Of a stretch of 64,000 bases of DNA, positions 1-7,454 are shown one piece after another. The notes below the pieces were generated by a model, which saw nothing but the letters and a program-made list of their open reading frames with translations, did no database searches and had not been told where the DNA came from. Both the position numbers and the translations under genes were made by a program. Source of the DNA: CAZJOD01 sp964547525 (GTDB taxonomy: Bacteria; Bacillota; Clostridia; JAAYHZ01). The DNA is taken from contig CAZJOD010000002.1 of the NCBI GenBank assembly GCA_964547525.1, forward strand, positions 6,338 through 70,337. Reading direction: 5' to 3'. Numbering within the stretch: the first letter of the stretch is position 1; every line of letters begins with the position of its first letter.

Positions 1-335
1 TACCGGATGCTATTAGAAAGGGTATAGATGACGCTAAGAAAAACTTGGTAAAAGTTCCTCTTGTTGATTCTACGATACCTCATGAGTCTATGGGATATTA
101 TGGCGCCGGAAAAGTTTTATTGAAACCGGCGGCACCAGGTACCGGAGTTATCGCAGGCGGTGCTGTTCGTGCCGTTGTTGAGTTAGCCGGTATTAAAGAC
201 ATACTGACAAAATCCTTGGGATCTAACAATCGTATAAATTTGGTAAATTCAACTTTGGTTGCTTTAAAGCAATTAAAAAGTGTAGAGGAAGTTGCCAAAC
301 TCAGAGGTAAAACGGTTGAAGAAATAACTGGGTAG
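1..335 (+). CDS. rpsE: 30S ribosomal protein S5, 3' part
   Basis: This is the C-terminal part (about 110 residues, reading frame entering at base 3) of S5; the N-terminus lies before the window. The segment with KVPLVDSTIPHE, then GAGKVLLKPAAPGTG and IAGGAVRAVVELAGI, is the conserved C-terminal domain of S5, which sits in the small subunit and affects decoding accuracy. It ends 13 bases before rpmD, in the standard spc order S5-L30-L15-SecY. The call is certain from sequence and context; only the start is missing. Confidence 0.97.
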   Translation, partial: PDAIRKGIDDAKKNLVKVPLVDSTIPHESMGYYGAGKVLLKPAAPGTGVIAGGAVRAVVELAGIKDILTKSLGSNNRINLVNSTLVALKQLKSVEEVAKLRGKTVEEITG

Positions 336-348
336 GAGGAATCTGAAA

Positions 349-531
349 GTGGCAAAGTTGAAAGTTACTCAAGTTAAAAGTATAATAAAATGTAAAGATG
401 ATCAAATAGCTACTTTGAAAGCTCTAGGGCTTAAAAAAATAGGTAGTGTTGTCGAACAAGAAGACAATGATCAAATACGTGGAATGATAAAAAAGGTTTC
501 GCATCTGGTTAAAGTGGAACAATTAGTATAG
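349..531 (+). CDS. rpmD: 50S ribosomal protein L30
   Basis: A 60-residue protein of normal bacterial L30 length, beginning with GTG at 349 after the ribosome binding site GGAGGAA about 8 bases upstream. It carries the L30 pattern: an N-terminal strand LKVTQVKS, then a helix with TLKALGLKKIG and the closing HLVKVEQLV. It lies between S5 and L15 as in nearly all bacterial spc operons and would be cotranslated with them. It is a component of the large ribosomal subunit. Confidence 0.97.
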   Translation: MAKLKVTQVKSIIKCKDDQIATLKALGLKKIGSVVEQEDNDQIRGMIKKVSHLVKVEQLV

Positions 532-549
532 AAGGAGGTGCGGTTTTAG

Positions 550-993
550 ATGAAACTAACTGATTTGCAGTCTCCGATAGGGAGCAGGACTAAACCTACC
601 CGTAAAGGCAGAGGCCATGGTTCGGGAAATGGGAAGACCGCAGGCAGAGGCCATAAAGGCCAAAAGGCACGTTCCGGTGGTGGAGTTCGTATCGGTTTTG
701 AAGGTGGGCAAATGCCTTTGTACAGAAGAATGCCCAAAAGGGGATTTAATAACAAAAGATTTGCCGATGTATATACCGAAGTGAATCTGACTGATCTTGG
801 AATATTTGAAGATGGTGCCGTAATAGATGCTCAAGCTTTATTGGATAAAAAAGTAATAAAAGACGTCAACAGTGGCATAGTAGTTTTGGGAAACGGTGAT
901 GTAGAAAAGCAATATACTGTAAAAGCAAAGCGTTTTTCCAAGACCGCGGCTGAGAAAATAGCGGCTGCAGGCGGAAAGGTTGAGGTGGTATAA
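550..993 (+). CDS. rplO: 50S ribosomal protein L15
   Basis: A 147-residue L15 starting at ATG 550 behind AAGGAGGTG. The N-terminal third is the very basic Gly/Arg-rich extension that penetrates 23S rRNA (GRGHGSGNGKTAGRGHKGQ region), followed by GFEGGQMPLYRRMPKRGF and the globular C-terminal domain ending KAAAGGKVEVV-like. The length matches the family (about 145). It ends one base before the secY start codon, so the two are probably translationally coupled. Confidence 0.97.
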   Translation: MKLTDLQSPIGSRTKPTRKGRGHGSGNGKTAGRGHKGQKARSGGGVRIGFEGGQMPLYRRMPKRGFNNKRFADVYTEVNLTDLGIFEDGAVIDAQALLDKKVIKDVNSGIVVLGNGDVEKQYTVKAKRFSKTAAEKIAAAGGKVEVV

Positions 994-994
994 C

Positions 995-2281
995 ATGGCG
1001 AATACACTGGAAACAATAAATAGCGTTTGGAAAATCAAAGAGCTAAGAAAGAAAATACTTTTTACATTGCTTATGCTGTTGATTTACAGAATAGGTTCAC
1101 ATATACCCATCCCCGGATTAAGAGGCGAAGAATTCGCAGCTTTGGTTCAAAGGGGTCAATTATTTGGTTTTCTTGATATTGTTTCGGGTGGTGCGTTTCA
1201 GAATGCATCCATTTTTGCCATGAGTATTACACCATATATCAATTCGTCAATTATTTTGCAATTATTAACTATTGCTATTCCGGCTTTGGAAAGATTATCT
1301 AAAGAAGGAACCGAAGGAAGAAAGAAAATTCAGCAGTTCGTCAGATATGGTGCCGTACTGCTCGGATTCTTTCAAGCTTCGATGCTTTATATAGGAATGA
1401 GAGGTGCAATTGCCGACGGTGGTTCGGTAATGTCCTTTTTCAATGTAACATTGACTTTTACCGCCGGAACCGCATTCTTAATGTGGTTAGGAGAACAAAT
1501 CACCGAAAGAGGGATCGGAAACGGTATATCGTTGATTATCTTTGCCGGAATCGTTTCTAGAGGTCCTCAAGGCGCTGCAACACTTTATAATTTATATACA
1601 GGCGGAGAATTAGGTGGCGGGATCTTAGGGATTTTCGCTATCATATTAATCCTGGCTGTGTTTATTGCTGTGATCGCTGCGGTTGTTTATGTTCAACAAG
1701 CTGAAAGAAAAATACCTGTACAATATGCAAAAAGGGTAGTCGGAAGGAAAATGTACGGTGGACAAAGCAGTCATTTGCCTATTAAAGTTAATATGTCAGG
1801 TGTTATGCCTATCATATTCGCAATGTCCATAATGGCATTTCCGCAAACAATAATAGGTTTGGTTGCACCTAATACTACAAACCGTTTCCTTGTAGCGTTA
1901 TCGCAGCAAGGCGGTCCGATTTACACGGCATTGTATGCGTTGTTAATTATGTTTTTTACATTCTTTTACTCGGTAATACAGTTTAATCCTGTCGAAGTTG
2001 CTAATAATCTTAAAAAGAACGGCGGATTTATACCGGGTATCAGACCTGGAAAACCCACATCGGATTTTATATCCGCTGTATTGAACAAGTTAACATGGAT
2101 AGGTGGTATATTCTTAGCCACGGTAACAATATTTCCCAGCGTAATGGGCATCATATTTAATATACAAGGAATTTGGTTTGGAGGCACAGCTGTTTTGATT
2201 TTGGTAGGTGTTGCAATGGATACAGCACAGCAAATCGAATCCCAGATGTTAATGAGACATTACAAAGGGTTTTTAGAGTAA
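995..2281 (+). CDS. secY: Protein translocase subunit SecY
   Basis: SecY forms the protein-conducting channel of the general secretion machinery in the plasma membrane, with SecE and SecG and driven by SecA. The 428-residue product is of normal length and shows about ten hydrophobic segments, with the N-terminal WKIKELRKKILFTL, the plug and TM2 region SGGAFQNASIFAMSITPYI, and the SecA/ribosome-contact loop with ERKIPVQYAKR. I chose ATG 995 (MANTLETI...) rather than the in-frame TTG at 980: the AGGTGG before 995 serves as ribosome binding site, and an earlier start would overlap rplO. YajC, an accessory of this translocase, is encoded at 12.0 kb. Confidence 0.97.
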   Translation: MANTLETINSVWKIKELRKKILFTLLMLLIYRIGSHIPIPGLRGEEFAALVQRGQLFGFLDIVSGGAFQNASIFAMSITPYINSSIILQLLTIAIPALERLSKEGTEGRKKIQQFVRYGAVLLGFFQASMLYIGMRGAIADGGSVMSFFNVTLTFTAGTAFLMWLGEQITERGIGNGISLIIFAGIVSRGPQGAATLYNLYTGGELGGGILGIFAIILILAVFIAVIAAVVYVQQAERKIPVQYAKRVVGRKMYGGQSSHLPIKVNMSGVMPIIFAMSIMAFPQTIIGLVAPNTTNRFLVALSQQGGPIYTALYALLIMFFTFFYSVIQFNPVEVANNLKKNGGFIPGIRPGKPTSDFISAVLNKLTWIGGIFLATVTIFPSVMGIIFNIQGIWFGGTAVLILVGVAMDTAQQIESQMLMRHYKGFLE

Positions 2282-2301
2282 ACTGTCGGATGGTGATATA
2301 G

Positions 2302-2946
2302 GTGAAGATAATATTAATGGGAGCACCCGGTAGTGGGAAAGGAACACAAGCTGATATATTAAAAGAATATTTCAATATTCCTCATATCTCTACCGGTGAA
2401 ATTTTTCGTGAAAACATTAAAAATGGCACGGAACTTGGTAAAAAGGCCAAAAAGTTTATAGATGAAGGTAAGTTAGTACCTGACGAGTTAACATGCGACT
2501 TGGTATTTAACAGATTAAAAAATCATGATTGTAAGCGCGGTTTTATTTTGGACGGATTTCCCAGAACGATCAATCAAGCCGTTATTCTTGATCAATATAC
2601 CTTAAAAGAAGGAATGGAGATTGATAAAGTAGTAAATATTCATGTTCCCGACGAGGTAGTGATAAGACGTTTAAGCGGAAGAAGAGTATGTTCGGGTTGT
2701 TCGAAGTCATATCACATTGTTTATGAAAAACCTCAAGTGGAGGGGATATGTGACGAATGTGGTTCGCAACTGATACAAAGAAAAGATGATACTGCAGAAA
2801 CTATAAAAGCAAGGTTGATTACTTATCATGACAGTTCCGAACAAGTGATTGGATTTTATCAGGAAAAGGGTATGCTTGCCGTGGTTCAAGGCGATAATGA
2901 CTCGGAAGAAGTATTTAAAGATATTTTAAGAGCATTGGAAGGTTAA
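2302..2946 (+). CDS. adk: Adenylate kinase
   Basis: Catalyses ATP + AMP to 2 ADP in the cytoplasm. The 214-residue long-form enzyme has the P-loop GAPGSGKGTQ at residues 7-16, the AMP-binding segment with STGEIFRENI, the DGFPRT motif, and a LID domain with four cysteines (CSGC...CDEC) that bind zinc, as in Gram-positive adenylate kinases. Start is GTG 2302. It follows secY by 20 bases. In most Firmicutes adk is followed by map; here the next gene is the KOW protein. Confidence 0.97.
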   Translation: MKIILMGAPGSGKGTQADILKEYFNIPHISTGEIFRENIKNGTELGKKAKKFIDEGKLVPDELTCDLVFNRLKNHDCKRGFILDGFPRTINQAVILDQYTLKEGMEIDKVVNIHVPDEVVIRRLSGRRVCSGCSKSYHIVYEKPQVEGICDECGSQLIQRKDDTAETIKARLITYHDSSEQVIGFYQEKGMLAVVQGDNDSEEVFKDILRALEG

Positions 2947-3011
2947 AATATAAAAATATGTTAATAATTAGTGTAATTGCCTGTGATACCTAAGTTACGG
3001 AGGAATTAAAA

Positions 3012-3290
3012 ATGGATTTGAAGCCGGGAGATCCGGTTATATCAAAAGCCGGAAGAGATAAAGGCAAAATCTTTGTGGTAATAAGCATACATGAACCGGA
3101 CTATGTAACAATTTCGGATGGGAAGCTCAGAAAAGTGGAACATCCGAAATTAAAAAAAATGAAACATGTAAAACGTTGCGGAAGTCCGATTATGAGTATA
3201 AATGAGAAAATTAGTACCGGTGAAAAAATAAACAATTCTGATATAAAAAAAGCGTTAGCTGCCGCCGTTTTAGAAGACGGAGACATTTAA
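3012..3290 (+). CDS. KOW-domain RNA-binding protein (L14e-like)
   Basis: A 92-residue protein with an N-terminal KOW motif (PGDPVISKAGRDKGKIFVVI, residues 5-24) of the kind found in L14e/L24-type RNA-binding proteins. Clostridia commonly encode such a protein between map and infA. The position 65 bases after adk and 16 bases before infA fits that family. The role is unknown; RNA or ribosome binding is inferred from the domain. The ribosome binding site TACGGAGG precedes ATG 3012 by 5 bases. The rest of the protein is Lys-rich with no other recognisable motif. Confidence 0.85.
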   Translation: MDLKPGDPVISKAGRDKGKIFVVISIHEPDYVTISDGKLRKVEHPKLKKMKHVKRCGSPIMSINEKISTGEKINNSDIKKALAAAVLEDGDI

Positions 3291-3306
3291 AAAGGAGGGT
3301 TATAGT

Positions 3307-3528
3307 TTGCCGAAAGAAAATGTTATTGAAGTAAGAGGCACAGTGACTGAAGCATTACCTAATGCGATGTTCAAAGTCAAGCTGGAAAACGGTCATGAAA
3401 TACTCGCGCATATATCGGGTAAATTGAGGATGAATTATATAAAAATTTTGCCGGGTGATATGGTTACAGTGGTATTGTCACCTTATGATCTGACAAAAGG
3501 TAGGATTGTATGGAGAGGTAAGCAATAA
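3307..3528 (+). CDS. infA: Translation initiation factor IF-1
   Basis: A 73-residue single OB-fold protein that binds the ribosomal A site during initiation. It begins with TTG at 3307, 7 bases after AGGAGGG, which makes the sequence MPKENVIEVRGTVTEALPNA and matches the family start. GHEILAHISGKLRMNYI and LPGDMVTVVLSPYDLTKGRI are diagnostic IF-1 segments. A TTG start is unusual for infA and could lower its translation relative to its neighbours; the match of start and length makes it convincing. Confidence 0.97.
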   Translation: MPKENVIEVRGTVTEALPNAMFKVKLENGHEILAHISGKLRMNYIKILPGDMVTVVLSPYDLTKGRIVWRGKQ

Positions 3529-3552
3529 AAATACCTTAAGGGAGGTTTTATA

Positions 3553-3669
3553 ATGAAAGTTAAACCGTCTGTAAAAAAAATATGTGATAAATGCAAAATT
3601 ATCAAACGTAAAGGTAAAGTAATGGTTATTTGTGAAAAAGAACCGAGACACAAACAAAAACAAGGGTAG
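3553..3669 (+). CDS. rpmJ: 50S ribosomal protein L36
   Basis: A 38-codon gene starting at ATG 3553 after GGAGG. The product MKVKPSVKKICDKCKIIKR, followed by KGKVMVICEKEPRHKQKQG, is the zinc-binding form of L36 with the C-x2-C...C...H ligand set. It is one residue longer than the usual 37, because of an extra residue in EKEPRH before the final histidine. It sits between infA and rpsM as expected. Confidence 0.96.
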   Translation: MKVKPSVKKICDKCKIIKRKGKVMVICEKEPRHKQKQG

Positions 3670-3700
3670 TCGACATATTGCATAGCAGTATGAAATGTAC

Positions 3701-3745
3701 CACTTATAGCGCGGCTGCGGAAAAGGAATTTTCCGGCTATGGGTG
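3701..3745 (+). promoter_or_regulatory. Structured RNA element upstream of rpsM
   Basis: The 120-base gap between rpmJ and rpsM contains an elaborate hairpin. Stem P1 pairs CACTTATAGC (3701-3710) with GCTATGGGTG (3736-3745) over 10 pairs including two G-U. A 7-base bulge follows on the 5' side, then stem P2 pairs CGGAAAA (3718-3724) with TTTTCCG (3729-3735) closing a GGAA (GNRA-type) tetraloop. There is no T-run, so it is not an intrinsic terminator. The position, before the first gene of the alpha operon, matches where S4 represses translation in Escherichia coli, but that the element here is an autoregulatory leader is inference. Confidence 0.5.
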
Positions 3746-3789
3746 TGAAAATATATAAAAACTCATAAAAAAACGGAGGTGCTGATTTA

Positions 3790-4158
3790 ATGGCTCGTAT
3801 TGCCGGAGTGGATCTACCTAGGGAGAAGAGAATTGAAGTCGGTCTGACATATATATACGGTATCGGCAGAACTTCTGCAAATAGTATATTAAATAATACG
3901 GGAATTAATCCTGACACAAGAGTTAAGGATTTGACTGATGATGAAATTACAAAATTAAGAAACTCAATAGAAAAAGGGTACGTAGTTGAAGGTGACTTAA
4001 GACGTGACGTTTCTTTGAATATTAAAAGATTGATAGAAATAGGTTCGTACAGGGGAAGAAGGCACAAAGCGGGCTTGCCTGTAAGAGGGCAAAGAACCAA
4101 AACCAATGCCAGAACCCGAAAAGGACCGTCAAAAACTGTCGGTAAAAAAAGTAAGTAA
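3790..4158 (+). CDS. rpsM: 30S ribosomal protein S13
   Basis: A 122-residue S13 starting at ATG 3790 after ACGGAGGTG. The N-terminus MARIAGVDLPREKRIEVGLT, the GIGRTSA helix-two-turn-helix and the basic C-terminal tail with GLPVRGQRTKTNARTRKG are all family hallmarks. S13 is in the head of the small subunit and contacts the P-site tRNA and the large subunit. It is the first gene of the alpha-operon part of the cluster, followed by S11, S4, RpoA and L17. Confidence 0.98.
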   Translation: MARIAGVDLPREKRIEVGLTYIYGIGRTSANSILNNTGINPDTRVKDLTDDEITKLRNSIEKGYVVEGDLRRDVSLNIKRLIEIGSYRGRRHKAGLPVRGQRTKTNARTRKGPSKTVGKKSK

Positions 4159-4172
4159 AGGAGGTTGGTTGA

Positions 4173-4565
4173 ATGGCACCTAAAGTAAGTAAAAGAACTA
4201 AACGTAAAGAAAAGAAAAATATTGAACGTGGGGCGGCTCATATTCGTTCTTCGTTTAATAATACAATCGTTACGATAACCGATACAGCCGGAAATGCACT
4301 ATCATGGGCAAGTGCCGGTGGTCTTGGTTTCAAGGGGTCAAGAAAAAACACTCCTTTTGCAGCGCAGTCTGCAGCTGAACAAGCGGCGAAAGCTGCCATG
4401 GAGCATGGATTAAGAACGGTTGAAGTTTATGTAAAAGGTCCCGGCGCAGGGCGGGAAGCGGCAATCAGGGCGTTGCAAGCTGCAGGATTGGAAGTGAGCA
4501 TGATTAAAGATGTAACTCCCATACCTCATAATGGTTGCAGACCGCCTAAAAGAAGAAGAGTATAA
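4173..4565 (+). CDS. rpsK: 30S ribosomal protein S11
   Basis: A 130-residue S11 starting at ATG 4173, 6 bases after AAGGAGG. Family segments AHIRSSFNNTIVTITD, ALSWASAGGLGFKGSRK and the C-terminal TPIPHNGCRPPKRRRV are all present. S11 lies on the platform of the small subunit and helps form the mRNA exit channel. Spacing to S13 is 14 bases and to S4 18 bases, consistent with one transcript. Confidence 0.98.
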   Translation: MAPKVSKRTKRKEKKNIERGAAHIRSSFNNTIVTITDTAGNALSWASAGGLGFKGSRKNTPFAAQSAAEQAAKAAMEHGLRTVEVYVKGPGAGREAAIRALQAAGLEVSMIKDVTPIPHNGCRPPKRRRV

Positions 4566-4583
4566 TGGAGGTGTATTGGATAG

Positions 4584-5213
4584 ATGGCTAGATATAATGA
4601 TGCTTCTTGCAGACTTTGTCGCAGAGAAGGAGAGAAACTTTTTCTTAAAGGAGACAGATGTTATTCGGAAAAATGTTCTGTTAGTAAAAGACCATATGCA
4701 CCCGGATTCCATGGAGAACAGAGGAAAAAATTATCCGAGCACGGGATACAATTAAGAGAAAAACAAAAAGCAAAAAGATATTACGGAGTATTGGAAAAGC
4801 AATTTGGAAAATATTATGAAGTTGCATTAAGGAAAAAGGGTAGAACTGGTGAAAACCTGCTTAGATTATTAGAAAACAGACTTGATAACGTTATATACAG
4901 AATGGGTATGGGTGCATCCAGACCTGAAGCCAGACAAATTGTAAATCACTCTCATATAACTGTAAACGGCAATAAGGTTAATATTCCTTCTTATCAAGTT
5001 AAAGTAGGCGATGTAATAGAAGTTCGACAATCCAGTAAGAGCTTACCTCTTTTCAAAAAGATTATTGAAACTGAAAATACAAAAGCCTTACCGAGTTGGT
5101 TATCTTTTGACACTGCAAACCTGAAAGGAACTGTTTTAGGTGAATGCCCGAGAGAAGAAGTGGATTTGAATGTTCAAGAACAGCTTATTGTTGAATGGTA
5201 TTCAAAGAGCTAG
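4584..5213 (+). CDS. rpsD: 30S ribosomal protein S4 (zinc-type)
   Basis: A 209-residue S4 starting at ATG 4584. S4 is a primary 16S rRNA binder and, in many bacteria, an autogenous translational repressor. The N-terminal domain holds four cysteines (CRLCRREGEKLF, then CYSEKC) that make it the zinc-containing form. The S4 RNA-binding domain (LDNVIYRMGMGASRPEARQI) runs from about residue 95 to 160. In Bacillus subtilis rpsD is unlinked from this operon; here it is in the alpha operon as in Clostridia and Proteobacteria. Confidence 0.98.
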   Translation: MARYNDASCRLCRREGEKLFLKGDRCYSEKCSVSKRPYAPGFHGEQRKKLSEHGIQLREKQKAKRYYGVLEKQFGKYYEVALRKKGRTGENLLRLLENRLDNVIYRMGMGASRPEARQIVNHSHITVNGNKVNIPSYQVKVGDVIEVRQSSKSLPLFKKIIETENTKALPSWLSFDTANLKGTVLGECPREEVDLNVQEQLIVEWYSKS

Positions 5214-5330
5214 TGTAATGTTTTCAGGTATAAATGTCTTACAAATGACAATGTGCCTACAGGTAAACGGATTATTAATTTGCTCAAAACGGTCGCCCGG
5301 TTGTTCGGGTAGAAAGAGGGAGGGTTATAT

Positions 5331-6278
5331 TTGATAGAAATTGAAAAGCCAAAGATCGAATGTGTAGAATCAGACGAAGCGAATACTTATGGAAAGTTTG
5401 TTATAGAACCTTTGGAAAGAGGTTATGGTATCACATTGGGAAATTCCTTAAGGAGAATTTTATTGTCTTCTTTACCGGGTTCAGCGGCTACCTCAATTAA
5501 AATAGACGGTGTTTTGCATGAATTTTCTACTATTCCGGGTGTTGTTGAAGATGTTACGGAAATAATTCTTAATGTAAAAACTTTGGCATTTAAAATGTAT
5601 AGCGATGAACCTAAGACCGTATATATTAATGCCGAAGGTAAAGGAAACGTTACAGGTGCTAATATTAAGACTGATGCCGATATTGAAGTGTTAAATCCTG
5701 AGACTCATGTTGCTACTTTAAATGAGAACGGAAGGTTATACATGGAGATAACTGTTGAGAAATCTCGTGGATATGTCCCCGCTGAAAAAAATAAGGCTCA
5801 AGGTCAACCCATTGGTGTGATACCTATAGATTCAATATTCACACCGGTTAAGCATGTAAACTATAAAGTTGAAAACACACGTGTCGGTAAAGTAACCGAT
5901 TTCGACAGGCTTATATTGGAGATAAAGACTAATGGGAATATAAAACCTGATGAGGCCATGAGTTTAGGCGCAAAAATTTTAAATGAGCACTTGAAATTAT
6001 TTATTGATCTTTCCGACCATGCAAAGAATACCGAGATAATGGTTGAAAAAGAAGACAGTGGAAAAGAGAAAGTGTTGGAGATGACGATAGAAGAGTTGGA
6101 CTTGTCAGTTCGCTCGTACAACTGTTTAAAGAGAGCCGGTATCAACACGGTTGAAGATCTTACAAATAAAAATGAAGAAGACATGATGAAAGTCAGAAAT
6201 TTGGGTAAAAAATCTTTGGAAGAAGTATTGGGTAAGCTGAAAGATTTAGGATTATCACTTTCGAAGGATGAGGATTAA
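5331..6278 (+). CDS. rpoA: RNA polymerase alpha subunit
   Basis: A 315-residue RpoA starting at TTG 5331 after AGGGAGGG. The N-terminal domain contains LERGYGITLGNSLRRILLSS, the dimerisation signature, and VEDVTEIILN. The C-terminal domain (about residues 245-310), with LDLSVRSYNCLKRAGI and VRNLGKKSLEEV, binds UP elements and activators. Length is normal. The preceding 117-base gap contains only a small GC hairpin (GCCCG-loop-CGGGT near 5295-5311). The TTG start is supported by the ribosome binding site and lack of a better in-frame start. Confidence 0.97.
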   Translation: MIEIEKPKIECVESDEANTYGKFVIEPLERGYGITLGNSLRRILLSSLPGSAATSIKIDGVLHEFSTIPGVVEDVTEIILNVKTLAFKMYSDEPKTVYINAEGKGNVTGANIKTDADIEVLNPETHVATLNENGRLYMEITVEKSRGYVPAEKNKAQGQPIGVIPIDSIFTPVKHVNYKVENTRVGKVTDFDRLILEIKTNGNIKPDEAMSLGAKILNEHLKLFIDLSDHAKNTEIMVEKEDSGKEKVLEMTIEELDLSVRSYNCLKRAGINTVEDLTNKNEEDMMKVRNLGKKSLEEVLGKLKDLGLSLSKDED

Positions 6279-6323
6279 CCCGAAATATATTATGCCAACA
6301 AATCGGAAAGGAGTGATTGAACT

Positions 6324-6863
6324 ATGGCGCAACATAGAAAATTAGGTAGACCTACCGATCAAAGAATAGCGATTCTAAGAAGCCAGGTTACCTCTTTGTT
6401 TGAAAACGGAAAAATAAAAACTACTGCGACTCGTGCGAAAGAAGTTAAAAATATAGCGGAAAAATTAATGACTCTGGCAATAAAAGAGTGTGATAACTAT
6501 GAATCCAAGCAAGTTAAAGTCACAAAAGCTAAACTTGATTCATCGGGAAAAAAGGTTTTGAAAGAGGCTACATCTAAAAACGGTAACAAGTACATGGTTG
6601 TAGACAGAGAAGAGACCACCGATATGAGGACAGTTGACAACGCCTCAAGATTACATGCCAGAAGACAAATTTTAAAATGGGTCTATGATGTAAAAGATGA
6701 AAATGGAAAACGTAAGAAGGTCGTTGATAAATTATTTAACGAAATTGCACCTAAATATAAAGATGTAAAAGGCGGTTATACCAGGATATATCTTTTAGGA
6801 GCAAGAAGAGGGGATGCGGCGGAAATGGCGATTCTCGAACTGGTGGATGTAAACCAAAAATAA
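6324..6863 (+). CDS. rplQ: 50S ribosomal protein L17 with internal insertion
   Basis: L17 sits near the peptide exit of the large subunit. The start (MAQHRKLGRPTDQRIAILRS) and end (GGYTRIYLLGARRGDAAEMA) are unmistakable. At 179 residues it is about 60 longer than the usual 112-120: a Lys-rich stretch between about residues 57 and 132 separates LMTLAIKE from KLFNEIAPKY, where the family is normally continuous. The reading frame is intact, so this is a lineage insertion and not an error. It is the last gene of the cluster and is followed directly by a terminator. Confidence 0.96.
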   Translation: MAQHRKLGRPTDQRIAILRSQVTSLFENGKIKTTATRAKEVKNIAEKLMTLAIKECDNYESKQVKVTKAKLDSSGKKVLKEATSKNGNKYMVVDREETTDMRTVDNASRLHARRQILKWVYDVKDENGKRKKVVDKLFNEIAPKYKDVKGGYTRIYLLGARRGDAAEMAILELVDVNQK

Positions 6864-6867
6864 GATT

Positions 6868-6915
6868 AATAACGGGACTAACACAAAAATGACTGTGTCG
6901 GTCCCTTATTATTTT
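6868..6915 (+). terminator. Terminator of the ribosomal operon
   Basis: GGGAC (6874-6878) pairs with GTCCC (6901-6905), supported by AATAA/TTATT outside and ACAC/GTGT inside, then a T-rich tail. It lies 5 bases after the rplQ stop codon. Confidence 0.8.
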
Positions 6916-7002
6916 GTAAAAAGTAGTTTTTAATACCCATATCGAGACATCGAGACCGGTATAGGCATATAATTACGGGCATATAATTATAAGACAAAGA
7001 TA

Positions 7003-7031
7003 TTGACTATTATTAAGAAATCGGTTATAAT
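7003..7031 (+). promoter_or_regulatory. Sigma-A promoter of tRNA-Leu
   Basis: TTGACT (7003-7008), a 17-base spacer and TATAAT (7026-7031) place the start about 22-24 bases before the mature tRNA 5' end. Confidence 0.85.
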
Positions 7032-7059
7032 ACATAAGCGTTATTAACCGTGTATTAAT

Positions 7060-7142
7060 GCGATCGTGGCGGAACAGGCAGACGCGCACGTTTGAGGGGC
7101 GTGTGGGAGACCGTATGGGTTCAAGTCCCATCGATCGCACCA
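7060..7142 (+). tRNA. tRNA-Leu (anticodon GAG)
   Basis: An 83-base class II tRNA with encoded CCA. The acceptor stem GCGATCG (7060-7066) pairs with CGATCGC (7132-7138), followed by A73 and CCA (7140-7142). The anticodon stem CACGT/GCGTG encloses the loop TTGAGGG with anticodon GAG at 7094-7096. A long variable arm and the T loop GGTTCAAGTCC are present. It reads CUC/CUU codons. It stands alone between its own promoter and a hairpin terminator. Confidence 0.97.
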
Positions 7143-7152
7143 ATTTTTAAAG

Positions 7153-7188
7153 AAAGAGTCGTAAAGTTTGTTATGACTCTTTTACATT
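7153..7188 (+). terminator. Terminator after tRNA-Leu
   Basis: AAAGAGTCGTAA (7153-7164) pairs with TTATGACTCTTT (7171-7182) with one mismatch and a 6-base loop; the tail is part of the stem and T-rich. It is 10 bases after the tRNA CCA end. Confidence 0.7.
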
Positions 7189-7198
7189 ATTTAATAAG

Positions 7199-7262
7199 AT
7201 GCATTTTTAAAACTAATTTTAAAAATGTATACCGGCCCGAACACGCTACATGCGGATGCAGA
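7199..7262 (+). repeat. Diverged dispersed copy of the 80-bp intergenic repeat
   Basis: This segment aligns, with a short deletion and about a dozen changes, to the core of the tandem repeat at 12381-12560. Shared are the AT-rich inverted repeat CATTTTTAAAA (7202-7212) / TTTTAAAAATG (7217-7227) and the following CCGGCCCG...ACGCT...ATGCGG block. The 3' CCGGGTC arm of the GC hairpin is not preserved. It shows that the element is a dispersed family rather than a single local duplication. Confidence 0.8.
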
Positions 7263-7360
7263 TCATAGCCGTTCGTCTTTATATTTTTACAAAAAAATAT
7301 AAACTGAGATGTGAATAATTTAGTAACAATCCGACTTTTATAAATATGAGAATTGATATT

Positions 7361-7389
7361 TTGACGTCTCTTTTTACATAAGATAATAT
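7361..7389 (+). promoter_or_regulatory. Probable promoter of the DUF2892 gene
   Basis: TTGACG (7361-7366), 17-base spacer, TAATAT (7384-7389), ending 65 bases before the chosen start codon. Confidence 0.6.
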
Positions 7390-7454
7390 TTTCGTATAGT
7401 TTTATGGTTTCTACAAACAATATGAATGAGAAAATATCTTTTGGAGATGATGGT

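Noticed and set aside
980..997. Upstream TTG start for secY
   Set aside because: It would overlap rplO and adds residues foreign to SecY; ATG 995 has a better ribosome binding site.
3483..4241. 252-codon minus-strand frame across rpmJ and rpsM
   Set aside because: It is antisense to conserved ribosomal genes, has no ribosome binding site and encodes no recognisable domain.
7060..7142. tRNA-Leu as integration site of a mobile element
   Set aside because: No integrase gene and no repeat of the tRNA 3' end was seen downstream in the window.
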